Of a DNA stretch of 64,000 nt, positions 12,883-24,465 are shown in pieces. Position 1 is the first letter of the stretch, and every line of letters starts with the position of its first letter. The translations under genes were made by a program, and so were the position numbers. Under the pieces are notes generated by a model that ran no database searches, was not told the origin of the DNA, and saw only the letters and a program-made list of their open reading frames with translations. Source of the DNA: Scedosporium boydii. Lineage: Eukaryota > Ascomycota > Sordariomycetes > Microascales > Microascaceae. The stretch is taken from contig NJFT01000087.1 in the NCBI GenBank assembly GCA_002221725.1, positions 62,001 through 126,000 of the forward strand, written 5' to 3'.

Positions 12883-13375
12883 TGTTGGTGCGTGGGGCGG
12901 CTGGCGGCGGCGCCGCCACATTACTGATCGGTGACGCCACCGGAAGCCCAATATGCCGCACATCTAAACCTCACTTATACATAAAAGGATGAGGGTCCCC
13001 CCCCAATTTTCATAGACTAGATCCTAGAGGGAGGACAGCGCAGAAGCAGACGAAGGACAGTATCGCAGTTGATAGCGATCAGATGTTTCCTGTCGGTCAG
13101 AGCGTTATCGTAGAAGACATTCTTTACTATTCTTTTCTCAATATTACTTCTTTTCCTATCTTTAAATTCCTTATCTCTTCTTTAGATATAACATTCCACG
13201 ATGCAGATTCCGACTAATCATCCACTTCTCGATGTCCTACTTGACTATTAGACTATTCCGACAACTATTGGACCATTTCGTCTTTATAGTATGGCTCTCA
13301 GCTACTTCTGATTATTCTATTGAGTGGGCGGCATAGTCTTGTTTGTGTTATTAGTTGTACTGCCCGGCTCCGACA
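12883..13375 (+). repeat. LTR of a plus-strand retrotransposon (family E)
   Basis: 493 bp with inverted ends TGTTGG...CCGACA, a GC-rich start (GGGGCGGCTGGCGGCGGCG) and a TATA-like ATAAAAGG about 90 bp in, followed by a C-run (12998-13006). It stands out from RIP DNA on both sides. The sequence to its right has a plus-strand gag-like frame starting with MVATE-type residues near 13470. I found no second copy in the window. Confidence 0.55.
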
Positions 13376-16300
13376 AACTACTAAAGTAATATAGCAAAAG
13401 AGGTCCCTATAAAAGCACCTATATCTTAATTAGATTTTATAGATATAGTATATACTAGAATAGATAATGGTCGCAACAGAACCTTAGCTATAAGCTTAGC
13501 TAGTAGAAAAAACTTAGAAAATAATTTTATTAAATATTTAATATATTAAGTTAAAGAGTTCTAAATAAAATATTAATTAAAGATAATTAATAGGTTTACT
13601 AAGGAAAATATCCTCTTCTATTAACTTATTATTACTTATTAGAAATACTAGTCCTAGACAATAGACCTCCTCAAGCAATCCTAATATATCTTATTAGTAT
13701 TATAAAGAATACTTAAAAGTTATATTAATAATAAAATAATAGTTAAGAGAAAATAGTTAATATTTTAGGGAATTTAAAAGGATTCTATTTAGCTTCTAGA
13801 ATATTTTCCGGAGGGATAGATTTAAGCTATCTTTATTACTATATTATAAAAATTTACTCTATATTAAAAATTAAGTATTACTATAGCTAATATATACTTA
13901 AACTACTAAATATATTACTTTTCTTCTTATAATTACTTTTAATAATTAGCTAGGAAACTAGTTAAACTAAGCTAAAAATGTAAGTTAATATTCGATAATT
14001 ATATCCTCTTTTTATTAAGTAGTAGTAGAGCTATTATATAGACTATTTATTAATTTTATTAACTAATAGAGGGGCTAGGCTACTATAGAGTAGGATTAAA
14101 TATAATTCAATTAATTTCTATAATCAGCTCTAAGTACTAAGTATAGCTACATAGAAGTACTTAAGTCCTACTAGATACTTTATCCCTTAGTAATAAGGTT
14201 ATAAATCTTTCTAATATCAATACTACCTCATTATTAGAGGCTTAGATTAGCCTAATCTTTCCAGTTAGACTAAAGAGCTATACCTCCTCTAACTTAGGTA
14301 CCAGTCCTATTTTATTTAAGTCTAGGTTTATATTAGCCTAATAATCTTACTAAAGCTTTAATAATAAAGCTTTATACTTAATAAGCTTTTATAGAAAACT
14401 AGAATTTTTACAAGAAGTTTTATTAATATAATTAAACAATAGATAGTCTAAAGACATAATAGGCTTATCAGTCTACTACTTTACTAATAAAGAAAAGAGA
14501 AAGAACTTTATTCTTTTCATTTAAACTCAGGGCCTAAAAGATAGAACCTAGGAGCTAAAAGGGGGCCAGGGGTAAGGGGACTAGGGGTAGGGGGGGGGGA
14601 TAAGGTAGAGCCCTTAATTACAAAATAGAAAAATAAAACCTGTAGGTAGTAATATAAAACCTGGGGGCAGTAAAATAGAGCCTGGGGGCAGCAAAATGAA
14701 GCCTAGGGGTAGCAAAATGGAACCTAGAGGTTAAAAATAAAACCTAGAGCCATAGAGCTCAGGAGCTATAAAATAGGCCGCAATATTTAGAAAAGGAATA
14801 ACCTAGCACTAAACCTTAAATTAATCCAGGAAACACGAATTAACAGTAATAGGTCTAGATAAAAAGAGCTTAATATATAATCTAAAAAGCTTTATTAACT
14901 TGAAGCTAACAAACTTAAAGTTATCTAGATATTATATTATAATAGACAAGGTCGCTAAGATATTATATAACTAGAATATATATTAACTAAAAAATAATAT
15001 CTAGAGAACCTAGTACCTATTTCTTCTAGAAAATTATATATTTAATTCCGAAAACAATCTTACTAGCTAGGCTAGTTTAGAATTTCCTACCTAGAAATAA
15101 GTAGAAAATTTCGATTAACTACTAGATCTTAAGCTTAATTAGGGCCTTAATTAAGCTATTATAGACAATTAAGCTATCTAGGTAGAACTCGACACTAGGG
15201 TCACAGTCTTAGAACTTTAAGAACAAGTTATAAAGCTTTAAAAGTACCTAGAGAATAAAGTATCTAAGTTTAAAGAGTACCTAGAGAATAAAGTATTTAA
15301 GCTTAAGAAGTATCTAGAGAGTAAAGTATCTAAGTTTAAAGAGCACCTTAAAAATAAAGTATTTAAGCTTAAAAAGTATCTAGAAAGCAAAGTATTTAAG
15401 TTTAAGGAGTACCTAGAGAATAAAGTATCTATGCTTAAAGAGGGTCTAAAAAGTAAAAGATTTGAAGATAAAGAAAGAGCTAGAAAATATTAAAATAAGT
15501 AAGTTAACTTTAGAGATTAGGGCTTCTAAAGTACTAATAGTAATAAATAGATTTAAGAAGATAAATACTAACTTTTATATTAATATAGATACTTATATAA
15601 AGATACTATAAGAATAGGTAAATGACTTTAAATAACTAGTTAATAATTTTATAACTAATTTATAAAGATAGTTAATAGCTGAGATAGCCCCGAGCAATAG
15701 GTATTACTATCTTACTCGTTTTTTAAGTATATACTATTAAATCTAAAATAAGATTTAATAAAATACGTTTTTCCGTACGCTCTAATTTTTATAATATAAT
15801 ACTTATATATTAATAATAAATTTACTTACTAGTGATAAACTTCTATAATATTACTATTACTATAATATACAGTAAAAGGTAAAATAAGTATTGTAGATTT
15901 TAATAGTTTATAATTTAAGTAGGGTTAGTTCCTAGAAATCTAGATTTCCGAATTTGCGCATTTATACAATAGATATATAAAGCCGTATAAACAAAGTAGC
16001 GGAAGCTAATTTTACTACCTGTAAATATCTTTCCCTCTTAAGTAAATACTTAGATTATTAACTAGTAACTCCTTTAGTATAATAATAGTCTACTATCTAA
16101 TATATAGCAATTGTAAGCAAAATAAAAGTAGATAAATCTTATCTTTAGGCTAGGATATTATAATCTCTTTTATAATTATTATTTTAAACTCTAATATCTA
16201 TAGGCCCTAAAGTATAGAGGGGAGTAAAGAGCACCTTATAACTAAGCTCCCCCTACATAACATAGCATCATAGTCTACTGAAAGTAGAATCTATATAAGG

Positions 16301-19190
16301 TATAAAAGTAATAAATCTTAAATAAGAAAAATCAGGCCTACTTAATTACTATACTTAGGTAGTTTATAGATCTAATTTCTTAGACTAAAAACTAGGCTTA
16401 TAGTGTATAGCTTATAATTAGAATGTATGGTGGGCCTAGTTCTAGTCTACTTTATTAAGTTTAAGGTTAGAGCTATATATAATAATCAACACTTAATATC
16501 CTCTCAAAATGGCTTTATTAAGTTAACATATCACTAATATCTAAAATAGTTTCTAAGCTACTTCCTAGCTAGGTAGTCCTCCTATTTGCAAAAATTTTAT
16601 ATTTACTAGCTTAGAAGTAATTTCTAACTTTTAAGTAGGTTAATAGTAGAAGTATAAGAGTAGAACCTTTACTAAATATTTAGTTAAATGCAGTAGCAAT
16701 ATTCCTTTTAGATATATAAAGGAAAGTATATAAAATAATCTCCCTAGTATAAGAAGTTTATAATTTATTAGTTATATATTACTATAATATAAATACTTTT
16801 AAAATTATATATTAATAAGAATATTAAAAACTTAGCAAAGTCTTTAAAGTAAATAAAGCCTTAGCTCTACATCTTAAGAAGGCTTAGTTAAGGAACTACT
16901 ATTATAAGTATACTATAATTCTAAACTACTACTATATAGAAAACTCTCTTTAGTCCAAGCTTAGGGCATTTTAGAAAAACGGCCTGTTAGCTACTACTAG
17001 CTAGGGTAAAACAACTGATAAATAAGCTTAAGTTAAGTAGATAGTAAGAGATAATATATATTTAAGTCTAGAAGAATTTACTAGTAAACTAAAGTAGATA
17101 AATATAAATAAAATAGATATTATAGAAGAAAATATAAAGAAATAAAGTAATTAAATAAAACTTAAGTATATAGTAGAGGAATATCTTAAATAATTTCTAT
17201 TATATAGTAAGTTAAACTTTAAGTCTAATTAAACTTTAGTAAAGTATTAAGCCTTTAATTACTTTATATTTTTCCTAGTTTTCTACTTGCTTAGAGCTTC
17301 TTCAGTCCTACTATACTAATACAAAGACCCCCATTACTCTATCTAAAAAAGATGTAATTCGAATAGTTAGACACATTACCTTTCCTAGTATCTCATTTTA
17401 GGTAGCACTACTACTCCAACTATAGATCCCCTACTTCACATCCTAGTCCTTTACTAAATAATATAGCCTTATATAGTATCTAACTTTACACTTAGTCTCC
17501 TTAAGCTTAAGGTTTAGAAGTAAGCTATACTAGGTATAAGGAGGCCTTACTACTATAAGTTAAAGAAGTAAGAATATAATAAACCTAAATATAATAATAT
17601 AAATTAAGAAAATATAAAAATAGGCTATGCCTTTTAATAGTAAAATAGTCTCTAAGGTAGATACAACTAAACATAGGGTATTAAGGTATAATGTATCCTA
17701 AGATTGCAGCCTATAAGAATATATAGCTATATTATCTTCTATAAGCCTCCTGTAGGATACTATAGAGTAAGTATATAGTCGGAGGAGGCCTTTTTACTAT
17801 AATAATAATACTTTTTAAGAAGCTTTATCTATATTATCTTAACTTTAATAAAACTAATTAGATTTACTAGCAAGGCTAAATACTAGAATAGGCTAGTAGT
17901 AAATAAGGTATTAAAGCTAAGATGTATTAGGAATTAAATATAATATAACCTCAAACTACCTTAGAAAATTTAAATCTATAAATATAGAAACTTATAATAT
18001 TAGATTAAGTTTATAAAATATATAATCAAGTCTAATTACTAATTATAGCTAGAAGGATAGTACTAAGGTAGCTTACTAGTTAGTTAGTATTACTAGTATA
18101 TTTACCTAATATATAATATAGAGGAAGAAAGTATATATAGGCAGAGTTCTAACTCTATAAGCAGGCTATTATAGATTTACTAATATACTAACCTAGTAAC
18201 AACTTAGGCCCTATTAATAATAGGCAGGGAAATATAACTCTAGCTAATAGGTCCGTACAGTAATATATATAAAGATAGACAATAATTATTATACTCTCTC
18301 TACTACTCTTCAATACTTATTAAGTAATAATATCTAAGTATATTATCAACTATATAGCCTATACTTCTAGCTCTACTACTATAGTTTAGTTTCCCTACTA
18401 TAAAGTCTCTTTAGAGGTAGAGTCTCAACTATACTACTACTAATAATAAAGTACTAAGAGATATTATACTATCCTAAAGAGGGAACCTTTTAAGTCTAAA
18501 CACCTTCTACATAATCTTAGCTATTTAATCTAATAGCTTATTCTTATACTTCTACTAACTACCCTAACATCATCTCTAATTTAAAGTCTATTACTAAAGT
18601 TACTAAGCCTACCTATCTACTTTAAAAGCTATACTAACAGCTACTAGAAATAACAAACTAATATCAAGTTAATACAAGATTCTACACTATATCCTACCAG
18701 TAAATACATATCCTCTTTAAAGCCCTAAGTTACAAACCTTTCCCTATACCCCACCCCCTCCTTCAATACTACTAAAAATATATAGCTATAAAGTAAGATA
18801 TTTTTAACTTAGTTCCTACTAGATGCTATTAAGTAAGAGAGCTAGACTATTATAAACACCTTACTTTACTAATATACCTTAAGCTACTTCCAGCTACTTA
18901 AGTAAGGTAATATACTTTTAGTTTATAGAAGTTAAATATTATTATTAGCCTCTAATTATAGACAAAGTTTCTTTAGAAAATACTTTTATTATTATAGTCC
19001 TACTCTACATAATTTAAGAAGGCATTTAAAGTAGAAAACTAGAGTATCCAAGTTCGACCTATAAAGTTTATAGTAGAGCGGCCTAAACTATATAATACTA
19101 AAATACTTAATACCTTAAAACTAGCCTAATCTAAATCCTCAATCTAATAATCCTAGATTAAGACTTTAAAATACCCTTAATAATACTACT
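13376..19190 (+). pseudogene. RIP-degraded internal region of a retrotransposon (gag-pol)
   Basis: About 5.8 kb of AT-rich DNA following the LTR at 12883. Short plus-strand stretches look like gag (about 13.47-13.9 kb, Lys-rich; 15.2-15.5 kb a repeated LeuLys/Glu coiled-coil-like unit around KVSKFKEYLENK) and pol (about 17-19 kb). The segment at 15220-15470 has a visible tandem repeat of about 60 bp encoding that helical unit. Stops are everywhere, and no catalytic motif could be read with certainty. Confidence 0.4.
14520..14780. repeat. GC-skewed imperfect tandem repeat (GGGG(G/T)AG(C/T)AAAAT-like units)
   Basis: A local run of imperfect short repeats, with phrases such as CCTGGGGGCAG, AAAATAGAGCCTGGG and AAAATGAAGCCTAGG, plus a G9 run near 14591. 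It lies inside the degraded retrotransposon and is not coding as far as I can see. Confidence 0.5.
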
Positions 19191-19304
19191 ATTATTAGAT
19201 ATCGCCCGCATATTCTTTTATATCTTCCCTGGCCCTATGTCCCTCCCCTTAAGGGTTTTAGGCAAGCTACTTCTACTAGCTACCTTCTCTTTAACTAGTA
19301 GTAG

Positions 19305-21476
19305 GAGCATATCAATATCAAAAAGGAGAAAAGGCATGACTTTGAGGAAACCATCTCTGCCATCATCCTCCAAGAGGAGTGGACTTGTGATAATCCCAAC
19401 CTCAAGTTCAAGGCCAAGGTCGATGCCATTTGCACGGCCAGTATCAAAATGTCAACATCATTCGGCTTCACCTTGATCACTACACTCGGGCCCAACATGG
19501 ATCTCAGTAATTCCTTCCTACACTTTAGTAACGAAGGTAATATCGAGGCTATATTCACCCTTGATGCCCTGGCAAGCGTGGACTGGGACTCTGACGTCTT
19601 CTCGCTTGGAGACCTTCCTCTACCAGGTACCATATTCAACATCCCCGGCATTGTTACCATTGGGCCTACCTTGAGGCTTGACGCACGGTTCAAGGCGGGC
19701 ATTGCCGTCGAGGGGAGGATCGAGGCTCGTGTGACACTCGCAGACTGGGAGATCAGGCAGACATACCCCCAGCAGAATAATGACTACAAACCACTGGCTG
19801 AGAATGAGCCCGAACGCGGTTTCGATATCAACGGGCTATCAGCGCCAACATTCGATTACAGCCTCCAGGCAAGCGGGTATGCAGAAGCTCACATTATCCC
19901 CACCATTAGCTTTGGTATCAACTTCAACAAACATTACGAGATCGACTCGGCCGCCGTCGAACTCGCCGGAGACGGTTGGGCGCGCATGCGTGTCCACTCG
20001 GACCTTGCTGGCGGGACCTGCGCCTTTGGTTACGCTGTTGACGCCGGTGCCCAGCTCCAGGCGCGGGCGAGCGTACCCGAAAACTTTGGCTGGCAGCCAG
20101 CTCCGCTGGCAATTGGGAAGATCGACAAGACGCTGATCCCGAGACACGGCGGTGAGTACCAATGCGCCTCCGGTGGGTCGTCCATGCAGTCGACCGACAC
20201 TAGTGGAGACTGGAGCTTTGCTACGACCGCGAACGAGTCCCTCACGGCAGGCCGGCTACAGAGGCGGCTCAGCAGCTACGGGCCCTTGATGTGGATCCCC
20301 GGGGAGAAGCAGCTCTGCCCGAGCAAAGGCGGTACGACCCCGCCGGGTGACTGCCTAACACAGCCGACGCTCCCAGGGTTCTGGGACGACGTGGACAGTT
20401 CCAGCCATGACACTAAGCGTGGCATTGACGAAACCGAGCAAGATGTTGAAAATTTGAACGCGGTGGGGTATCTCAATGGCACCCATCACATCCTTAAACG
20501 GACGGCGATTGGCAAGAAGCTTATAGTATGCGGGGGGTTCATGCGTTTCTTGGCGTGGGACCATATCCCACTCCCTCAGGTCTGGGATAATAAAGAATGG
20601 GGGCAATGCAATAATTGTGAGTTCGGTTGTGAAAGTCGCACATTCTCCCACCCGGCCTCTGCCGTACACCTATGCTTAATGGTAATCTCTGTGCTTAGCT
20701 AACTAAACATTCCTTGGATACCAGATGAGTTCGGCATTGTGACAGAGCTAAAAGCTCCAACACCTGACGGCGGAATTCAAAAATACCCCGTAGAACACGT
20801 TCTTGAGGCCCACCTTCTAGGGGAATTCGCAAAACGTATGGGTCATTGCAAGGCACTGAAGAGCGGCGGCTGGGGGAAAGCCTACTATGGCTTCCCTGGC
20901 TACGAAGAGGAGGGGCTCAGGCCGTGGGACTATGTTGCCCGAGCCCTTCCCCACGACGGCTTCTTCGAAACGGAGTTTATCCGCGTTGCTGAAGAAATAA
21001 ATGTTGCTAAGGCGAACGCGTTCAAGCTACAGAAGATGAGCGGTGAGAAAAATATAGAGGGATACTTAGATAGCGAAGATAAGATCGACATGCCGATCCG
21101 CTGGATGAAGATGGTGCTGCTGGTGTACAAGTACATCAGCGAGCCAACCATCGTCAACATCTTCGTTGCTCAGAGCAACCGCGTGGCAGAATACTTTCGA
21201 AAAGCAGAGGAGACGATAGCGAACAACAACCCAAAATATACGCACATCGATCTTGAGGACAGCTGGAGGCGCTTTATCCGAACGAGGTACGAGGAAACGA
21301 TGACACACATAGAGAACAAGCTCACGTCGTACATGACGAGAATCGAGGCTGTTCTAGCACCGTACGATCCAAGCGGCGATGCGAAGGTGCCTGGGAGGGT
21401 GACGAGGAGAGAGAAAATACAGATGTTGAGGGCCGCTATTGATGGGAGACGGCGATGGCAGAACCCATTCACATAA
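19305..21476 (+). CDS. Chitinase-associated (GH18 C-terminal/DUF7223-type) protein, 5'-truncated
   Basis: Two exons, 19305-20616 and 20725-21476, with a 108-nt intron (GTGAGT donor, GCTAAC branch, CCAG acceptor). Splicing joins CNN to YEFGIVTELKAP in frame. First ATG in the frame is 19449 (639 aa from there), but the frame is open back to 19305, where three consecutive TAG codons (19296-19304, probably CAG-to-TAG RIP) separate it from RIP DNA. The first half has DWDSDVFSLGDLPLPG and IPGIVTIGPTLRLDA, typical of the long C-terminal part of secreted fungal killer-toxin-like GH18 chitinases. The second exon has YPVEHVLEAHLLGEF, seen in the same architecture. The GH18 catalytic domain, LysM domains and signal peptide are absent. 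It may be a remnant or a stand-alone partner. Family assignment comes from recalled motifs. Confidence 0.6.
20617..20724 (+). other. Intron in the chitinase-associated gene
   Basis: Donor GTGAGTTC, branch-like GCTAACTAAAC, acceptor TACCAG. Without splicing the first frame stops at 20700-20702; with splicing the frame runs on to 21476. Confidence 0.75.
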
Positions 21477-22184
21477 AAGGGACACTAGATACATGGACAC
21501 CTGGAAAGGTTGGGGAGTCGTAATAATAAACGAGTCGGTTTTCTGGCAGATGAGCCTAATTAAATCACCTCATCAACATTCTCCCATATCTTGTGGATGA
21601 ACACTGACTCAGACACTTTGCGACGATAGCTACTGGTGATGCCACTCTCTTCACACATATTCTCTGGGTGGTGACTGTGATGGTCGTTCTTGTTCGAGAT
21701 GCCGGTCTGAATGCCACCTTGAGACAGCCTTCCCCTTACCTTGGTCAAGCCTGCAATAGATTGGATCATTGACGCTGAGAAGACGAGCCTCCGTGAAGGT
21801 AATGGCATGCAAGAGAAGAAACAATGTAACAGTTTGCGAACGAGAACTTTTGAACTGCGCCTCGATCTAACAGTTCTTTCCGATGTCGGGGAAATACTGA
21901 TGTTAGGTGGGTTTATCCCTTTCCTAGACGCAAAAAGGGTTTCCTTGGCCGATGTGGCGTTTCCTTCCCACTCGCTCGCTCACATTGGTTGATGTCCCAA
22001 GTCTCGTACGAGGAAAGAATAGGATGTTGCAAACCCGACACGTGACCACATTTTTCGCCACGTCTTCTCTTAGGCTTGCACTTTCCCCAAACGATGTTTT
22101 CAACACCATCTCCCCAACGCAAAACAGCAGCACAATTTTTACCTTTTTTTTTTTTTTGATCTTTTTATAAATTTTCGCGGTGAA
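21477..22184. other. Intergenic region with the F-box gene promoter
   Basis: About 700 bp of normal composition. Only short unsupported frames are present. A T-run (22144-22158) and a TATA-like TTTATAAATT (22164-22173) lie just upstream of the ATG at 22185 and may be core promoter or 5'-UTR elements. Confidence 0.45.
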
Positions 22185-23949
22185 ATGAGTAGCCTAGCAC
22201 ACGCCGGACCACCGGATGAACGGGAACCTATAGGGACTGGAGACCTGCCCATTGAGCTTTGGTTTGAGATCGCCCGCCACCTCGTTCTTGAAGATTTCAT
22301 CGCCTGCGCCCAAGTCTCTCAGCAATGGAACGCAACATGGACTCAACCGGCCATGGCTGCAGTGCTATGCCAAAAGTTCTTCCCTATCAGCACACCGCAT
22401 ACACCCCAAACATTCGCCACCTTCCAGAAGGCATGCCGCAAGTTCTTCCGTCGGCGGCATGGGAAGCATACTGCCGTGGTGGACGTTACATGGAAGGACT
22501 GGGCGGCAGGACTTCCATGCTATTTTGAGCCTGATCCTATCGTTCATCCGAATGGCCAATGTCCGGAACGAGGAACAGAACAATCGAATATTTTGGCCTA
22601 TGGAGAGGGTAATATTGTATGGGACGATGATAAAGAGTTGGTCTTTATCGATAATCTGTATAATCGGAAGCGGAAAGTCCTACGGGGAGCTGACTGGGAC
22701 TGGTATACCTTCCGGGCTCCTCCCCAAGCATGTGCTGTCGGCAACTTGCTGTTAGTTATGCAGGTAGCGCACATAGATCATAGTGAGGACGGATGGCCGA
22801 TGTAAGTTAAATTTCTACTCCAACGATCTTATTAAAGTAATAATACTTAAACAATGCCTTAGATTTATATACCATCTTACCACGAATGTTGGGGTTAAAT
22901 ACGTATTCGAGGAGACCGGGCAGAACCGCCTTGATGATTGGCTAAGTATTCGCACTTGGGGTGAAAAGGCTTTCATTGCTACTGGCCCATCAAGTGTTCA
23001 TATATTGTCACATAATGGAGCCAGCCTCTCGCTCGTCCACATAATTAACCCCTTCTTGCCTTTTGGATGGCAGAGGTTGACCTGCAAAGATGGGGGTCCT
23101 CGAAACCAACATCTAGCTAACTTCCTCCCTCATCCCTATGACCCAGATGGGGTATTCATTGTTCTAGCTGCATCGAAATCTGGGTCTGAGCTTGATGGAG
23201 CCAACTTCTTGGTCCGCGAATTTAGCGGTACTACGCACGTAGCGACCTATACGTGTGACATGTGGGAAACTATGCGCTCGACAATGGAGGATGTATTTGG
23301 CAAGGATAGCCAGTTTACCCAGCAGGAGCTTGAAGCAGCGAGAGCCAGGCCAGGAAGATGGAACTCTGACTGGGAAAATGAGCAAGACGAGTGGCCCGGA
23401 GTCTACGGCAGCGACGAGGGTGTGTACGAAGTGTTCCGTTTTGTCTTCAAGGCCCACAATGTTGCCAGCGCCGACCGCCCCCTGAGTGACTGGGTAACCC
23501 ACTACCAAGTCTCGGTTACTTTCAGCACGGTTACGAAGCGATGGGGGTTTCAGCAGGCATTTATCGATGATGGAGGAGATTGTACTGGGGATGATAATGA
23601 CGAGTGGATCCCGCGGGCTTCAAGGCTCAGGAACCAGCAGCTTATCCGGGCGTATTACGATAGCTATCAATGGAGAGACGCAATGCCTATCATCACGACC
23701 CGAGATGTCGACGTCAGTGAGGAGAAAACAGGCAGAATGCTCGGCAAGCGCGACGACTTGTATCCGTTGAAACATGAGAATAAGGGCTGGTACGATCGAT
23801 GGAGCCGGCACATCCACCTGAGCTTTTTCCACGATGAGGACTTTACGATTCTGTGGGACACCATGGAGGGGGACTACGTTGTCTTTGACTTTAGGGAGCC
23901 GGAGAGTGAAGTTGTGGGTGGGCAAGTGGGTGAACAGGTTCAAAGCTGA
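22185..23949 (+). CDS. F-box domain protein
   Basis: Two exons, 22185-22801 and 22863-23949, with a 61-nt intron (GTAAGT donor, TTAG acceptor); the total of 1704 nt gives 567 aa. An N-terminal F-box is visible at residues about 21-50: LPIELWFEIARHLVLEDF followed by a Cys-Ala-Gln-Val-Ser segment and a Trp. F-box proteins recruit substrates to SCF ubiquitin ligases through Skp1. The rest (about 500 aa, rich in Trp and Asp) has no motif I recognise, as in most fungal F-box proteins of this kind. Start chosen as the first ATG upstream of the F-box, 12 bases after a TATA-like box. The reading frame is intact with no RIP-type stops, although the intron and its border are AT-rich. Target and regulation are unknown. 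Confidence 0.85.
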
Positions 23950-24465
23950 GGTTTGCGCATCGAAACGGAGATGCCTTCTTCAGGTAGCCGCATCACGGCC
24001 CCGGTAGCTGCTGGAAGGTCAGCAATTGATACGCAGATTGCTGTGCTTCTTGTAGCCGAGTATTCTCTGGATCGGTAGCTAGTGTCAGCGTTGATATACA
24101 CCGGGATGAAACGTCAGCAATGGGGGGTGTTGAATGGCAGTGGTTTTCGTGGGTCTGTAACTCTAAGTATTTGCGAAAAGCTGCTGTGAAACTTAGCTTG
24201 CGAGAAGAATTTAATCTGCTTTGTTTCGTCTTGTAGGACCGGGTCAAGTATCAAAAATGATGATTGCGTTCTTCGTCACCACCGCCACCATTGCACTCAC
24301 TTACTTCATCATTGTCTCCATCACTCCTCATCCGTCCGAAGAGGACACGGCGTCGAAGGATATTAAATGTGGATACCACACGGCTTCCATCGATAAATAG
24401 CTCTTTAAACAATTAGCTAGGCGCCCTGGGGCTGATATATGTACACAGAGTAAACCACACTGTGA
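23950..24465. other. Intergenic region between convergent F-box and DUF3176 genes
   Basis: The F-box gene and the DUF3176 pseudogene converge here, so this should hold both 3' ends. It also contains the small frame at 24257-24400 listed separately. Nothing else was recognised. Confidence 0.4.
24257..24400 (+). CDS. Possible small hydrophobic-N-terminus protein (47 aa)
   Basis: A 48-codon frame with a favourable A-rich start context (ATCAAAA before ATG). Residues 3-22 are hydrophobic and begin IAFFVTTATIALTYF, compatible with a signal anchor. The polar tail contains one Cys and ends in Lys. A TTGTAG acceptor-like site lies upstream, so it could be the last exon of an unannotated gene. There is no family match and it may be chance. 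Confidence 0.22.
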   Translation: MMIAFFVTTATIALTYFIIVSITPHPSEEDTASKDIKCGYHTASIDK

